Source: Blautia sp. An81
GTDB taxonomy: Bacteria > Bacillota > Clostridia > Lachnospirales > Lachnospiraceae
Length of the DNA stretch: 64,000 bases
Direction of reading: 5' to 3'
Assembly (NCBI RefSeq): GCF_002161285.1
Contig: NZ_NFHH01000001.1
Coordinates: forward strand, 62,001 to 126,000
In this document: positions 8,129 to 17,077 of the stretch, one piece after another
Layout of the letters: each line of letters opens with the position of its first letter
Position numbering within the stretch: position 1 is the first letter of the stretch
The notes under the pieces: model-generated
Database searches by the model: none
What the model was told of the DNA's origin: nothing
Seen by the model: only the letters and a program-made list of their open reading frames with translations
Translations under genes and position numbers: made by a program

Positions 8129-9600
8129 TATACCACTACCGGAGTATTTACCTCTATATTTTCATAAATGGTTCTGGCGTTCTCCAAAGGTGTATTAATG
8201 CACCCATGAGAGCCATTATAGAGATAAATGTCTCCCCCGAAGCTGCTCCTGGTTGTCAGGTCATGAATACCTACTCCACCGTTAAAGGGCATCCAGTAGT
8301 TTACAGGAGTTTCATATTCAATGGAACCGTCAGGGTTTCTGCCTACAAGAGTGGAGGGACTTGCCTTATCTTTCAGTCTCCATACTCCTCCTGAAGGAGT
8401 TCCATTTCCTGCATTGGGATTTCCCGTTACCACAGGGGTATCTACAAGAAGCGTTCCGTTTTTATAAAACCACATTCTCTGCTCACTGATGGAAATTTCC
8501 ACGTAGGTTCCGTCTATATCATTGCCCCCATGCTTTTGTCCGGAATAAAGCCAGGTAGGTTCCACGGCTCCGCTCTGTCCGGCATTCAGCATATTTACCA
8601 GGGACTCTGTAGTCTTATCCTGCCACAATCTCCATCCATAATCTCCCTGAGTCAGATGCACTGTGTTTCCATTGGAAGTAACAAAATCCCTGGGCTGTCC
8701 AATGGTATTATATTTTTCAGACCAGGCAATGACTGTCTGCTTTACTGTCTCTGTGTCGAAATAATAATTTCCGTCCCCGCCTTTTTTCAGCCAGGATTTC
8801 AACTGGTCTCTGGTCACCGTTTCTGTTCCCGTTCCAAAATTCAGGCTGGCCTGGAGGCTTGTAAATTTATTCAGCTGCTCTGCCTCTTTTTTCAGATTTT
8901 CATCATCCTGGTATACTGCCGGCTTCACATAACAGTCTGTTTCTTCCAGAGAAACCTCTGTCTGTCGCTGGTCTACTGCAGATTTAATGGCTGCAAGTGT
9001 CTTTTCTTTATCCAGAGTCGTTCCCTCTACTTCCGGAATAATTTCATAGGAAGTTCCATTATCCTCCACTCTGGCGTCCTGTACAGGCGTCATGTTGGCA
9101 TCCTGCATACAGGACAAGGCAGCTACTGCCTGGTTCAGACTTTCTTCATTATAAGAACTGTCTGCATTTACTGTATAATTTTTATCCCCAAAAATCTGTA
9201 CAGGCCAAAGCCAGGAATTTTGTTCTGCCTTTACCTGCTGGGCTCCGTTATCATCCTGGTAGGACAGCTGGATCGTAGTTCCATCGATAGTCTCTGTCTG
9301 CTCTCCTCTTTCTTTAATTGTCAGGGAATAGGTCTCCGCACTGTTTTTCAGAAGTTCTCTGACATATTCCGTATCCTTTCCTCCACAGTCAATACCGTTG
9401 ATCATGGTCCCGGGATAAAACTTATCCTGATAATAAACTCCTACCCCTGCATATCCTGCAAGAATCACCGCTGCTCCCAGTCCCAGACCAATTCCCAGAG
9501 CTTTTTTAGATTTCTTTTTACTCTTCTTACCGTTTCCCTTCTTCAGCTTTTTGTCAGCCTTTTTAAAAGCTTTCAGTTTCTCTTTTTTATTGTCTTTCAT
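8125..9600 (-). CDS. L,D-transpeptidase, membrane-anchored (YkuD domain)
   Basis: Cell-wall enzyme that makes 3-3 peptidoglycan cross-links or attaches proteins to peptide stems. The 491 residues begin with a Lys-rich cytoplasmic tail (1-33) and one transmembrane helix (about 34-57). An extracellular region resembling the peptidoglycan-binding domains that precede YkuD comes next. The YkuD catalytic domain is C-terminal (from about 365, YVEISISEQRMWFY) with GIHDLTT and the active-site motif SHGCINTP. The ribosome site is weak (AAGGAT, far from the ATG). It is divergent from the radical SAM gene; the gap carries a large foldback element. Confidence 0.92.
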   Translation of the reverse strand: MKDNKKEKLKAFKKADKKLKKGNGKKSKKKSKKALGIGLGLGAAVILAGYAGVGVYYQDKFYPGTMINGIDCGGKDTEYVRELLKNSAETYSLTIKERGEQTETIDGTTIQLSYQDDNGAQQVKAEQNSWLWPVQIFGDKNYTVNADSSYNEESLNQAVAALSCMQDANMTPVQDARVEDNGTSYEIIPEVEGTTLDKEKTLAAIKSAVDQRQTEVSLEETDCYVKPAVYQDDENLKKEAEQLNKFTSLQASLNFGTGTETVTRDQLKSWLKKGGDGNYYFDTETVKQTVIAWSEKYNTIGQPRDFVTSNGNTVHLTQGDYGWRLWQDKTTESLVNMLNAGQSGAVEPTWLYSGQKHGGNDIDGTYVEISISEQRMWFYKNGTLLVDTPVVTGNPNAGNGTPSGGVWRLKDKASPSTLVGRNPDGSIEYETPVNYWMPFNGGVGIHDLTTRSSFGGDIYLYNGSHGCINTPLENARTIYENIEVNTPVVVY

Positions 9601-9637
9601 TTCTATTTAAACATCCTTGCCTATTTACTTTGGTATA

Positions 9638-9787
9638 TGGAGCTGTGGCGTTAAGCCAAATCAAGAATATTTATACATTTTATTGCTCAGTCTCCGTCGC
9701 TTTGAGCCTAAGGTCTCAAAGCTATACTCGACAAATTCGCATAAAATGTATAAAAATTCCTGGCATATCCTTAATGCCGCAGCTCTA
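9638..9787 (+). repeat. 150-nt nested foldback element (structured RNA or MITE-like)
   Basis: Three concentric pairings read on the plus strand. The outer stem pairs 9638-9655 with 9770-9787 (18 pairs, three of them G-U). The middle stem pairs 9670-9686 with 9739-9754 (16 pairs, one bulge). The apical stem is GCTTTGAG (9699-9706) with CTCAAAGC (9715-9722). The wobble pairs hold only in plus-strand RNA, and a TTTTT tract begins a few bases after the outer stem. It lies in the 316-bp divergent gap 9601-9916, which otherwise holds only a promoter candidate. No similar copy was seen elsewhere in the window. Confidence 0.65.
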
Positions 9788-9849
9788 CTTTTTCACAGGC
9801 CCATTCTACTCCAAAAGTCCAAAAAATAAAAGGCTTTTCTTCCTTTCTG

Positions 9850-9878
9850 TTGAATTTCACCAATTTTTTTACTATCAT
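9850..9878 (+). promoter_or_regulatory. Candidate sigma-A promoter for the radical SAM gene
   Basis: TTGAAT (9850-9855), 17 bp and TATCAT (9873-9878), about 40 bp upstream of the ATG at 9917, which has AAGGGAG as its ribosome site. Confidence 0.55.
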
Positions 9879-9916
9879 AAGAAAAGATATGAACATTTTT
9901 AAGGGAGAACTTTTTC

Positions 9917-10831
9917 ATGAAATGGGATAATTCTTTGCTGGACATGACCAGCTGCCGGCTCTGCCCCAGAAACTGCGGTGCAGACCGTACCAAAAGAAGG
10001 GGATACTGTGGAGAAAAGGCGGTTCTAAGATGTGCCAGAGCCGCTCTCCATCACTGGGAGGAGCCCTGTATCAGCGGTACCCGTGGAAGCGGCACTGTAT
10101 TCTTTTCTGGCTGTAATCTAAGATGCTGTTTCTGCCAGAACTACAAAATCAGTCAAGAAGGTACGGGAAAGGAGCTTTCGCCGGAAAATCTGGCTGACAT
10201 TTTTCTCCGCCTTCAGGAACAGGGGGCTCATAACATTAATCTGGTAACTGCCGGACATTTTCTTCCGGCAGTGCTGAAAGCTCTGGAGCTTGCAAAGCCC
10301 CGTCTCCATATTCCCGTGGTTTATAACTGCGGAGGCTATGAAAAACCAGAAGTCATTGAAATTTTAAAGGATTATGTGGATATTTACCTGCCGGATCTGA
10401 AATATTTTGATCCGGTCCTTTCCGCCAGATATTCAGGGGCCGGAGATTATTTCTCTGTAGCTTCCCGGGCAATCGCCGCCATGATATCTCAGACAGGAAA
10501 TCCTGTTTTCGATGAAGAGGGACTTCTGAAAAAAGGTGTGATCATCCGCCACATGGTACTGCCTGGCTCCAGGAAAGATTCTTCTGCTATCCTTCACTGG
10601 CTCAAAGACAATCTTCCGGAAGGCAGTTTCCTTCTCAGCTTATTAAGTCAGTACACGCCTTTTTACAAAAGCAGCCAATATCCGGAAATCAACCGGCGGC
10701 TCACCACCTATGAATATAACAAGGTGTTGGAAGAAGCAATTTCTCTGGGACTTACCCAGGGATTTATGCAGGAAAAAAGCAGCGCCAAAGAAGAATACAC
10801 CCCTCCATTTAATCTTGAAGGTCTAGAATAA
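9917..10831 (+). CDS. Radical SAM protein, PflA-like (COG1313/PflX type)
   Basis: Predicted 4Fe-4S S-adenosylmethionine enzyme related to pyruvate formate-lyase activases. The substrate is not known for this subgroup. The 304 residues begin with a Cys-rich segment (CRLCPRNCGADR, then GYCG). The radical SAM motif CNLRCCFC (CxxxCxxC) follows at about residues 68-75, then a partial TIM-barrel core with HNINLVTAGHFLP, YNCGGYE and DIYLPDLKY. It is the first of only four plus-strand genes and is monocistronic, ending before a strong terminator at 11005-11075. No glycyl-radical enzyme partner is visible in the window. Confidence 0.88.
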   Translation: MKWDNSLLDMTSCRLCPRNCGADRTKRRGYCGEKAVLRCARAALHHWEEPCISGTRGSGTVFFSGCNLRCCFCQNYKISQEGTGKELSPENLADIFLRLQEQGAHNINLVTAGHFLPAVLKALELAKPRLHIPVVYNCGGYEKPEVIEILKDYVDIYLPDLKYFDPVLSARYSGAGDYFSVASRAIAAMISQTGNPVFDEEGLLKKGVIIRHMVLPGSRKDSSAILHWLKDNLPEGSFLLSLLSQYTPFYKSSQYPEINRRLTTYEYNKVLEEAISLGLTQGFMQEKSSAKEEYTPPFNLEGLE

Positions 10832-10901
10832 AGTGGGCAAGCCCACTTCAGCTCCCCCTTTCCTCAATCTTGAGGGGCTTGAACACTTTGTGCGCCGCCG
10901 C

Positions 10902-11004
10902 AATACCGCAAGGCGGTAACACACCTTATTGCGGCGTGTGCATCCCGCCCAGCGGGCTTTATATTCTATAGGGCAGTCCGGAGGACTTTCCTATAGAATA
11001 TAAA
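10902..11004 (+). repeat. Interspersed palindromic repeat, copy A
   Basis: About 100 bp shared with 32015-32115 in the same orientation. It contains a TACCGC/GCGGTA hairpin and a CCCGCC..GGGC segment. It also has CTATAGG (10966-10972) and CCTATAG (10990-10996) flanking a 17-nt core (10973-10989) that is the exact reverse complement of the core in copy B. In this copy an extra arm GCCGCAATA (10897-10905) pairs with TATTGCGGC (10927-10935). It lies in the convergent gap 10832-11084 between the radical SAM gene and tpiA, next to a terminator. Confidence 0.8.
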
Positions 11005-11075
11005 GGACTGCCTCCGGAGCAGTGGGGAAATTCCTGCAGGATTTTCCCTTAACTGTCCCGGAGGCAGTTCTTTTT
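11005..11075 (+). terminator. Long terminator hairpin of the radical SAM gene, possibly bidirectional
   Basis: ACTGCCTCCGG (11007-11017) pairs with CCGGAGGCAGT (11058-11068). Inner pairing of GGGGAAA with TTTTCCC surrounds a CCTGCAGG centre. TTTTT follows on the plus strand. On the minus strand it lies directly after tpiA with AAAAAG before it and a short TTT after it, so it could also stop tpiA transcription. Confidence 0.8.
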
Positions 11076-11084
11076 CAATCACTT

Positions 11085-11837
11085 TTATTTATTGTAGTTT
11101 ACAATGGCGCCAAAGTCTGGTTTCAGAGCGGCTCCACCTACCAGTCCGCCGTCGATATCCGGCTGAACAAATAAGTCTGGAGCTGTTTTAGCATTTACAG
11201 AACCGCCGTACTGAATACGGATAGCATCTGCAGTTGCCTGATCATATACCTCTGCGATACACTCACGGATAGCCTTGCATACTTCCTGAGCCTGTTCTGT
11301 TGTAGCAGTCTTTCCTGTACCGATAGCCCAGATAGGCTCGTAAGCGATAACTGCTTCTTTAGCCTGATCTGCTGTGATTCCCTGGAATCCAACTTTTACC
11401 TGCTGACGGATAAAGTCCATGGTCACGCCCTGCTCTCTCTGCTCCAGTGTCTCACCGCAGCACATGATAGGTGTTAAACCATGCTCAAAAGCTTTCAGCA
11501 TTTTCTTATTGATATCTTCGTTTGTCTCACCGAAGTATTCTCTTCTTTCAGAGTGGCCCAGAATTACATATTTTACTCCTGCGTCTACTAACATGTTTGG
11601 AGAAATCTCACCTGTGTAAGCGCCTTTTTCTTCAAAGTACATATTTTCAGCGCCAACCTGGATATTAGTTCCCTTTACAGCTTCCACTACAGGAACAATG
11701 TCAATAGCTGGTACGCAGAAAACTACGTCTACTTCTTCGTTTGCAACTAATGGTTTTAAAGTGTTTACTAATTCCACTGCCTCGCTGGGAGTCATGTTCA
11801 TCTTCCAGTTTCCGGCAATAATTTTTTTCCTTGCCAT
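11085..11837 (-). CDS. tpiA: Triosephosphate isomerase
   Basis: Interconverts dihydroxyacetone phosphate and glyceraldehyde 3-phosphate in glycolysis. A normal 250-residue TIM barrel with GNWKMN (Lys), [11 protein letters not shown] (catalytic His region), [11 protein letters not shown] (catalytic Glu) and the phosphate-binding IQYGGSV and GGLVGGAAL motifs. It is third in the order gap-pgk-tpiA. A 318-bp repeat-filled gap separates it from pgk, so coupling to pgk is uncertain. Confidence 0.97.
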   Translation of the reverse strand: MARKKIIAGNWKMNMTPSEAVELVNTLKPLVANEEVDVVFCVPAIDIVPVVEAVKGTNIQVGAENMYFEEKGAYTGEISPNMLVDAGVKYVILGHSERREYFGETNEDINKKMLKAFEHGLTPIMCCGETLEQREQGVTMDFIRQQVKVGFQGITADQAKEAVIAYEPIWAIGTGKTATTEQAQEVCKAIRECIAEVYDQATADAIRIQYGGSVNAKTAPDLFVQPDIDGGLVGGAALKPDFGAIVNYNK

Positions 11838-11882
11838 GGGAATTACCTTCTTTCTTGTTCTTTATAACTTGCAGGTGCAGAC

Positions 11883-12152
11883 GGAGGGGTATGTTCACCT
11901 TACTAAGTTCGGGCTAAGCTCTGTCTGCGCCTGCGGCTTGCCAATCGGGTATCTTCCCTCTACTAAGCTCAGACTGCGCCCTGAAGGGCTTGCTTCGCTA
12001 AGGATCGGGAAGGACCTCGCACCGCTATACAGCAGGAGGGGTATGTTCACCTTACTAAGTTCGGACTGCGTCCTATGGACTTGCCTCACTAAGTGCGGTG
12101 AACTAAGTGCGCACTAAGCTCTGTCTGCGCCTGCGGCTTGCCAATCGCTAAG
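11883..12152 (-). repeat. CTAAG-unit hairpin repeat cluster between pgk and tpiA
   Basis: A 30-bp sequence is duplicated exactly (11883-11912 and 12035-12064). A 34-bp unit is duplicated exactly 200 bp apart (11914-11947 and 12114-12147). Related units sit at 11963-11997 and 12055-12088, with truncated units at 12089 and 12103. On the minus strand each full unit reads CAA-stem-GCAG...CTTAG. The stems are GCC/GGC, GCCC/GGGC and GTCC/GGAC, so the pairing is kept while sequence changes. This cluster fills nearly all of the 318-bp gap; no gene is visible there. Confidence 0.8.
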
Positions 12153-12155
12153 TGC

Positions 12156-13349
12156 TTACTTATCATTTGCAGCTGCTACGCCGGGGAGTTCTTTGCCTTC
12201 CAGGAATTCCAGGGAAGCGCCGCCGCCGGTGGAGATGTGGGTCATCTTGTCGCCATATCCTAAGATGTTTACTGCTGCTGCAGAATCACCGCCGCCGATA
12301 ATGGTGGTAGCATCTGTTTCAGCCAAAGCTTTTGCAACGGCTTCTGTACCATGAGCAAAGTTTGGCATTTCAAAGCATCCCATTGGTCCGTTCCATACAA
12401 CAGTCTTGGCATCTTTTACAGCTTCGCAGAACAGCTTCTCTGTTTCTGGTCCGATATCCATGCCTTCCCATCCGTCAGGGATCTGACCGGTAGGCACTAC
12501 CTGGATATTGCAGTCATTAGAGAAAGCATCACCGATTCTGTTATCTACAGGAAGAAGCAGTTTCACACCCTTCTCTGCTGCTTTTTTCTTCATATCCAGC
12601 GCATACTGTAAATAATCATCTTCACAAAGAGATACACCGATCTTACCGCCTTCTGCTTTAGAGAAAGTATAGGCCATACCGCCTCCGATGATCAGAGTAT
12701 CTACCTTATCCAGCAGGTTATTGATAACAGAAATCTTACTGGAAACTTTCGCACCGCCCAGGATTGCAACAAATGGTCTCTCAGGATTGTTTACAGCATT
12801 TCCCAGGAAGTCGATTTCTTTCTGCATCAGATATCCAACTACTGCGGTATCTACATATTTTGTAACACCTACATTTGAGCAGTGTGCTCTGTGGGCTGTA
12901 CCAAAAGCATCATTTACAAATACATCGCAAAGGGAAGCCAGTTCTTTAGAGAATTCATCTCCGTTCTTTGTCTCCTCTGCACGATAACGGGTGTTCTCCA
13001 AAAGGATTACATCTCCGTCTTTCATGGCCTCTACAGCAGCTTTTGCATTAGGACCTACAACTTCCGGATCAGCAGCAAACTTTACTTCCTGTCCCAGCAG
13101 TTCAGTCAGACGTTTTGCAACAGGAGCCAGGGATAATTCCGGTTTCGGTTCTCCCTTTGGCTTTCCTAAATGAGAGCAGAGAATAATCTTCCCGCCGTCA
13201 GCGATCAATTTTTTAATAGTAGGAAGTGCAGCTACCAGACGGTTCTCATCTGTGATCTTTCCATCCTGAAGAGGTACGTTAAAGTCACAGCGCACCAGCA
13301 CTCTTTTTCCTTTTACGTTGATATCATCTACTGATTTTTTATTAAGCAT
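12156..13349 (-). CDS. pgk: Phosphoglycerate kinase
   Basis: Transfers phosphate from 1,3-bisphosphoglycerate to ADP, a substrate-level ATP-forming step of glycolysis. The 397 residues match the two-domain family: N-terminal [23 protein letters not shown] (substrate Arg/His region), [12 protein letters not shown] hinge, and C-terminal nucleotide site [11 protein letters not shown] and [15 protein letters not shown] behind AAAAGGAGG. It lies 103 bp downstream of gap, with the gap terminator between them, so expression depends on read-through or an unseen promoter. Confidence 0.97.
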   Translation of the reverse strand: MLNKKSVDDINVKGKRVLVRCDFNVPLQDGKITDENRLVAALPTIKKLIADGGKIILCSHLGKPKGEPKPELSLAPVAKRLTELLGQEVKFAADPEVVGPNAKAAVEAMKDGDVILLENTRYRAEETKNGDEFSKELASLCDVFVNDAFGTAHRAHCSNVGVTKYVDTAVVGYLMQKEIDFLGNAVNNPERPFVAILGGAKVSSKISVINNLLDKVDTLIIGGGMAYTFSKAEGGKIGVSLCEDDYLQYALDMKKKAAEKGVKLLLPVDNRIGDAFSNDCNIQVVPTGQIPDGWEGMDIGPETEKLFCEAVKDAKTVVWNGPMGCFEMPNFAHGTEAVAKALAETDATTIIGGGDSAAAVNILGYGDKMTHISTGGGASLEFLEGKELPGVAAANDK

Positions 13350-13380
13350 TGGAAATGCCTCCTTTTCTTTATATAGCCGA

Positions 13381-13418
13381 AAAGGGCCCGGTCCATACCG
13401 TAGTAGACCGGACCCTTA
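13381..13418 (-). terminator. Terminator hairpin after gap, before pgk
   Basis: A 12-bp GC-rich stem (13383-13395 with 13407-13418, one wobble) with an 11-nt loop is followed by TTTT on the minus strand. In an operon this would make gap transcripts more abundant than pgk transcripts. Confidence 0.8.
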
Positions 13419-13452
13419 AATGAGCCTTTATAATACTTTCAGCAGCAAATTA

Positions 13453-14472
13453 TTATTTGTTTAATAATTTACCGAAGTATTTGATTGTTCTAACCATCTG
13501 GCTTGTGTAGGAGTTCTCGTTGTCATACCATGATACAACCTGAACTTCTGTTGTTCCGTTGTCCAGAGGCAGAACCATTGTCTGTGTAGCATCGAACAGA
13601 GAACCATATCTCATACCAACGATATCGCTGGATACGATTTCATCTTCGTTGTATCCGAAGGACTCTGTAGCTGCTGCTTTCATAGCGTCATTGATCTGCT
13701 CTTTTGTAACGTTTCCTTTAACAACTGCTGTTAAGATTGTTGTGGAACCTGTAGGAGTAGGAACACGCTGTGCAGCACCGATCAGTTTTCCGTTTAATTC
13801 AGGAATAACTAAGCCGATAGCTTTTGCAGCACCTGTGCTGTTTGGAACGATATTAACTGCTGCAGCACGGGATCTTCTCAGATCGCCTTTTCTCTGTGGT
13901 CCATCCAGAGTCATCTGGTCGCCTGTGTAAGCGTGGATTGTACACATAATACCGGACTGGATCTCAGCTAAGTCATTTAATGCTTTAGCCATAGGTGCCA
14001 GGCAGTTTGTTGTACAGGAAGCTGCTGAAATGATGTTATCATTTTCTGTTAATGTTTCATGGTTTACATTGTAAACGATAGTTGGCAGGTCATTTCCAGC
14101 TGGTGCAGAAATAACAACTTTCTTAGCGCCGGCATCGATATGAGCCTGTGCTTTTGCCTTAGATGTATAGAAGCCTGTACACTCCAGAACAACGTCTACA
14201 CCGATTTCTCCCCAAGGAAGTTCAGCGGCATTAGCCATTGCATAAATTTTGATTTCTTTTCCGTCTACAGTGATAGAATCTTCGCCAGCTGTAACTTTAT
14301 CAGCTAACTCATATCTTCCCTGTGTAGAGTCATATTTCAGTAAGTGAGCTAACATTTTGGGAGATGTTAAATCGTTGATTGCTACGATTTCAAATCCTTC
14401 TGCTCCAAACATCTGTCTGAATGCAAGACGTCCGATACGTCCAAAACCATTGATTGCTACTTTTACTGCCAT
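13453..14472 (-). CDS. gap: Glyceraldehyde-3-phosphate dehydrogenase, type I
   Basis: NAD-dependent oxidation and phosphorylation of glyceraldehyde 3-phosphate. The ATG at 14470-14472 ([15 protein letters not shown]) has AGGAGG at ideal spacing; an ATG three codons earlier is too close to it. The 339 residues carry the Rossmann motif, [13 protein letters not shown] with catalytic Cys, and the late [12 protein letters not shown] and WYDNENSYT motifs. A consensus-like promoter and a large dyad lie in the leader. Confidence 0.97.
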   Translation of the reverse strand: MAVKVAINGFGRIGRLAFRQMFGAEGFEIVAINDLTSPKMLAHLLKYDSTQGRYELADKVTAGEDSITVDGKEIKIYAMANAAELPWGEIGVDVVLECTGFYTSKAKAQAHIDAGAKKVVISAPAGNDLPTIVYNVNHETLTENDNIISAASCTTNCLAPMAKALNDLAEIQSGIMCTIHAYTGDQMTLDGPQRKGDLRRSRAAAVNIVPNSTGAAKAIGLVIPELNGKLIGAAQRVPTPTGSTTILTAVVKGNVTKEQINDAMKAAATESFGYNEDEIVSSDIVGMRYGSLFDATQTMVLPLDNGTTEVQVVSWYDNENSYTSQMVRTIKYFGKLLNK

Positions 14473-14510
14473 GATTTTCATTCCTCCTAAAAGTGATTGA
14501 TTTTCTGTGA

Positions 14511-14547
14511 GTTCTTTAACTGTTGTAAGCTACATTGTTAAAGAAAC
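14511..14547 (-). promoter_or_regulatory. Large dyad in the gap 5' leader
   Basis: GTTCTTTAAC (14511-14520) pairs with GTTAAAGAAAC (14537-14547), and TGTA/TACA pairs inside around AGC. It sits just downstream of the predicted transcription start (near 14556) and before the ribosome site. It could be an operator for a glycolytic repressor or a stabilising mRNA hairpin. Confidence 0.55.
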
Positions 14548-14562
14548 ATCAACCTTGTCCAT

Positions 14563-14591
14563 ATTGTACTCGTTTTTGTCCAAAAATTCAA
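14563..14591 (-). promoter_or_regulatory. Sigma-A promoter of gap
   Basis: TTGAAT (14586-14591), 17 bp and TACAAT (14563-14568) on the minus strand, about 90 bp before the gap start. Confidence 0.7.
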
Positions 14592-14643
14592 GCCTAATTT
14601 CATATTTCCTAAGCGTTTTAACTCTAATTTAACCTCTTTCCTC

Positions 14644-14673
14644 TTGCTAGAGCCCTAAAATTTCCCTTATAAT
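14644..14673 (+). promoter_or_regulatory. Candidate sigma-A promoter of the PHP phosphatase gene
   Basis: TTGCTA (14644-14649), 18 bp and consensus TATAAT (14668-14673), 44 bp before the ATG at 14717. Confidence 0.6.
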
Positions 14674-14716
14674 GCTTATATTAGGTAAAAAACATCTACA
14701 AAAAGGAGTTGCTTTT

Positions 14717-15517
14717 ATGTATTGTGATTATCATCTTCATTCTTCTTTCTCCGGGGACAGTGAAGTTCCTATGGAAGAAATGATACAAAAAGGAATCCAG
14801 CTGGGCCTTCCCGCCATGTGCTTTACAGAGCATCTGGACCCTGATTTCCCCGAAGGGGATTATTCCTTTGACCTGGATCTTCCTGCCTATGAAAAAAAGC
14901 TGAGAGAGCTGAAAGAAAAATACCGGGACCGTATCCAGATTTATTTTGGCATGGAAATGGGGCTGCAGCCCCATCTGACAAAGGTAATCCCAGAGATTGC
15001 ATCCTCTGCTTCCTTTGACTTTCTGATCGGTTCCACCCATGTAGCAGATCACATGGATCCTTATGACCGGACATTTTTTGAAGAAAGGAGCGAATATCAG
15101 GCTTATCACCGCTATTTTGAAGTGCTCCTGGAAAATCTGAAGACTTTTTCCTGCTTTGACACCTGCGGCCATATCGATTATGTTGTACGCTACGGTCCAA
15201 ATCAGAACCAGGATTATACCTACGAAAAATATCAGGATATCCTGGACGCCATTCTGAAAACGCTCATAGAAAAACAGATAGGGCTGGAATGCAACACCGC
15301 AGGCTTCAAATATGGCCTGGGACATCCCAACCCTACAGAAAAGGTACTGGCACGCTACCGGGAGCTGGGAGGAGAAATCCTGACACTTGGCTCTGACGCC
15401 CATGCTCCAGAACATATTGCCTATAATTTCAAGGAAACCGGCGAGCTCTTAAAAGCCTGTGGTTTCCGATACTATACTATCTTTAAAGAAAGAAAGCCAG
15501 AGTTCTTAAAGCTCTAG
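14717..15517 (+). CDS. PHP-domain phosphatase, histidinol-phosphatase (HisK) family
   Basis: Predicted metal-dependent phosphoesterase; the family includes HisK histidinol phosphatases, but no his genes are nearby. The start at [14 protein letters not shown] is chosen for AAAAGGAG 8 bases upstream. The 266 residues show metal-binding [37 protein letters not shown], and C-terminal [11 protein letters not shown], so the active site looks complete. It converges on mnmA with a 12-bp overlap of coding ends and no room for an ordinary terminator. Confidence 0.85.
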   Translation: MYCDYHLHSSFSGDSEVPMEEMIQKGIQLGLPAMCFTEHLDPDFPEGDYSFDLDLPAYEKKLRELKEKYRDRIQIYFGMEMGLQPHLTKVIPEIASSASFDFLIGSTHVADHMDPYDRTFFEERSEYQAYHRYFEVLLENLKTFSCFDTCGHIDYVVRYGPNQNQDYTYEKYQDILDAILKTLIEKQIGLECNTAGFKYGLGHPNPTEKVLARYRELGGEILTLGSDAHAPEHIAYNFKETGELLKACGFRYYTIFKERKPEFLKL

Positions 15518-16600
15518 TGCAGGCCCTAATATAATGCCGCCGCCAGCTACATACTCTCCCCGGTACAGGACTACAGCCTGTCCCGGGGTTACAGCTCTCT
15601 GGGGCTCCAGAAAGTCTACCTGCACTCTGCCATTTTCCAGTTTTTTTAGGGTACAGGGGGCCCCTGGATGATTATATCGGATCTTACCAGAAAGGATTTC
15701 CCCTTCTTTAATCTCTTCCATTGCCATGTAATTCATCCGGTCACAGACCAGACTTTTCACAAAGAGCTCTTCATTTTCCCCTATGACCACCTCATTTGTT
15801 TCTGGCCGAATTTCTGTAACAAACACCGGATGCCCCATAGAAAGATTCAGTCCCTTTCTCTGACCAATCGTATAATGGATAATTCCTTTATGTTCCCCAA
15901 TAACAGTCCCGTCTTTTTTCACATAATTTCCCCGAAGGATTTTTTGTCCTGTACTTTTTTCGATAAAACCCGCATAGTCATTATCCGGCACGAAACAGAT
16001 TTCCTGACTATCTTTTTTATGTGCTACAGGAATTCCCGCTTCTGCGGCAATCTGACGGATCTCCTCTTTTGTATATGCTCCTACAGGCATTAGAGTATGA
16101 GCAAGCTGTTCCTGGGTAAGATTATACAAAGCGTAGGTCTGGTCTTTTCTGGCAGTTACCGAATTACGAATGGCATAACGTCCGTTTTCCAGCTGTTCTA
16201 CTCTTGCATAATGTCCTGTGGCAATATAATCTGCTCCTATATCCAGACTCCGCTTCAGAAGGGCCTCCCATTTCACATAACGGTTACAGGCAATACAGGG
16301 ATTTGGTGTTCTTCCCTCCTGGTATTCCCTTATAAAATAGTCGATGACATTTTCCTTAAACTCTTTCCTGAAATTCATCACATAATAAGGGATTTCCAGC
16401 TTCGCCGCCACTCTTCTGGCATCGTCTACAGCGCTGAGGCCGCAGCAGCCCCCGTTTTCTTCCTGAAATTCAGGCTCTTCTTCCTGCCAGATCTGCATGG
16501 TGACTCCAATGACCTCATATCCCTGCTTCTTCAGCAGATAGGCTGCCACTGAAGAATCTACTCCTCCTGACAGACCTACTACCACTTTCTTCTTTTCCAT
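15506..16600 (-). CDS. mnmA: tRNA-specific 2-thiouridylase MnmA
   Basis: ATP-dependent 2-thiolation of the wobble uridine in tRNA for Lys, Glu and Gln. The 364 residues show the PP-loop [15 protein letters not shown], the catalytic nucleophile in [14 protein letters not shown] and the second cysteine in [13 protein letters not shown] late beta-barrel region ends the protein. Its start overlaps the iscU stop (TGATG), so translation is coupled to iscU. Placement directly after iscS-iscU fits IscS supplying persulfide sulfur to MnmA. Confidence 0.96.
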   Translation of the reverse strand: MEKKKVVVGLSGGVDSSVAAYLLKKQGYEVIGVTMQIWQEEEPEFQEENGGCCGLSAVDDARRVAAKLEIPYYVMNFRKEFKENVIDYFIREYQEGRTPNPCIACNRYVKWEALLKRSLDIGADYIATGHYARVEQLENGRYAIRNSVTARKDQTYALYNLTQEQLAHTLMPVGAYTKEEIRQIAAEAGIPVAHKKDSQEICFVPDNDYAGFIEKSTGQKILRGNYVKKDGTVIGEHKGIIHYTIGQRKGLNLSMGHPVFVTEIRPETNEVVIGENEELFVKSLVCDRMNYMAMEEIKEGEILSGKIRYNHPGAPCTLKKLENGRVQVDFLEPQRAVTPGQAVVLYRGEYVAGGGIILGPALEL

Positions 16601-17043
16601 CAGTACTCTTCCTCTTCTTCCTCTTCGCCTTCATGGATATCAGACTTTGGTTTAGAAAGTCCTTCGATTTTAATCCCATTCTTTTCTGCATAGTCCCACA
16701 GAGCTGCATGAATGGCTTCTTCTGCCAGCAGAGAACAGTGGACTTTTACTGGAGGCAGGCCATCTAAAGCTTCCATTACTGCTTTATTGGTAACCTGAAG
16801 GGCCTCCTGTATGGTTTTTCCTTTTACCAGTTCTGTAGCCATGCTGCTGGTAGCTACGGCTGCGCCGCAGCCGAAAGTCTTAAATTTACAGTCCTGGATA
16901 ATCTGATTTTCATCAATATCCAGGTAAATTCTCATAATATCTCCACATTTTGCATTTCCTACTGTTCCTACTCCGCTGGGATTTTCAATCTCTCCTACAT
17001 TTCTGGGATTCTGAAAATGATCCATAACTTTTTCACTGTACAT
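16600..17043 (-). CDS. iscU: Fe-S cluster assembly scaffold IscU/NifU-like
   Basis: Scaffold on which [2Fe-2S] clusters are built from IscS sulfur. The start [10 protein letters not shown] is preferred (GGAGG eight bases upstream) over an ATG five codons earlier. Three conserved cysteines are visible in [17 protein letters not shown] and [10 protein letters not shown]. The 147-residue protein ends in a run of Glu residues (GEEEEEEY), longer and more acidic than usual. It is 34 bp downstream of iscS and overlaps mnmA by one base. Confidence 0.94.
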   Translation of the reverse strand: MYSEKVMDHFQNPRNVGEIENPSGVGTVGNAKCGDIMRIYLDIDENQIIQDCKFKTFGCGAAVATSSMATELVKGKTIQEALQVTNKAVMEALDGLPPVKVHCSLLAEEAIHAALWDYAEKNGIKIEGLSKPKSDIHEGEEEEEEEY

Positions 17044-17077
17044 TATTCCTTCCTCCATTTTTCTTTTATGAACTTTT

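Noticed and set aside
8530-9654. A 374-codon open frame on the plus strand opposite the L,D-transpeptidase
   Set aside because: It is antisense to a gene with clear YkuD motifs, has Cys/Ile/Phe-rich low-quality composition and no ribosome site; it mirrors the codon use of the real gene.
11838-12155. CRISPR-like array between pgk and tpiA
   Set aside because: Units are irregularly spaced, abut or truncate one another, and the parts between them are themselves repeat-derived; no cas gene is near.
15506-15517. Frame error at the end of the PHP gene or mnmA because the coding ends overlap
   Set aside because: Both proteins have normal family lengths and endings; a 12-bp convergent overlap needs no error.
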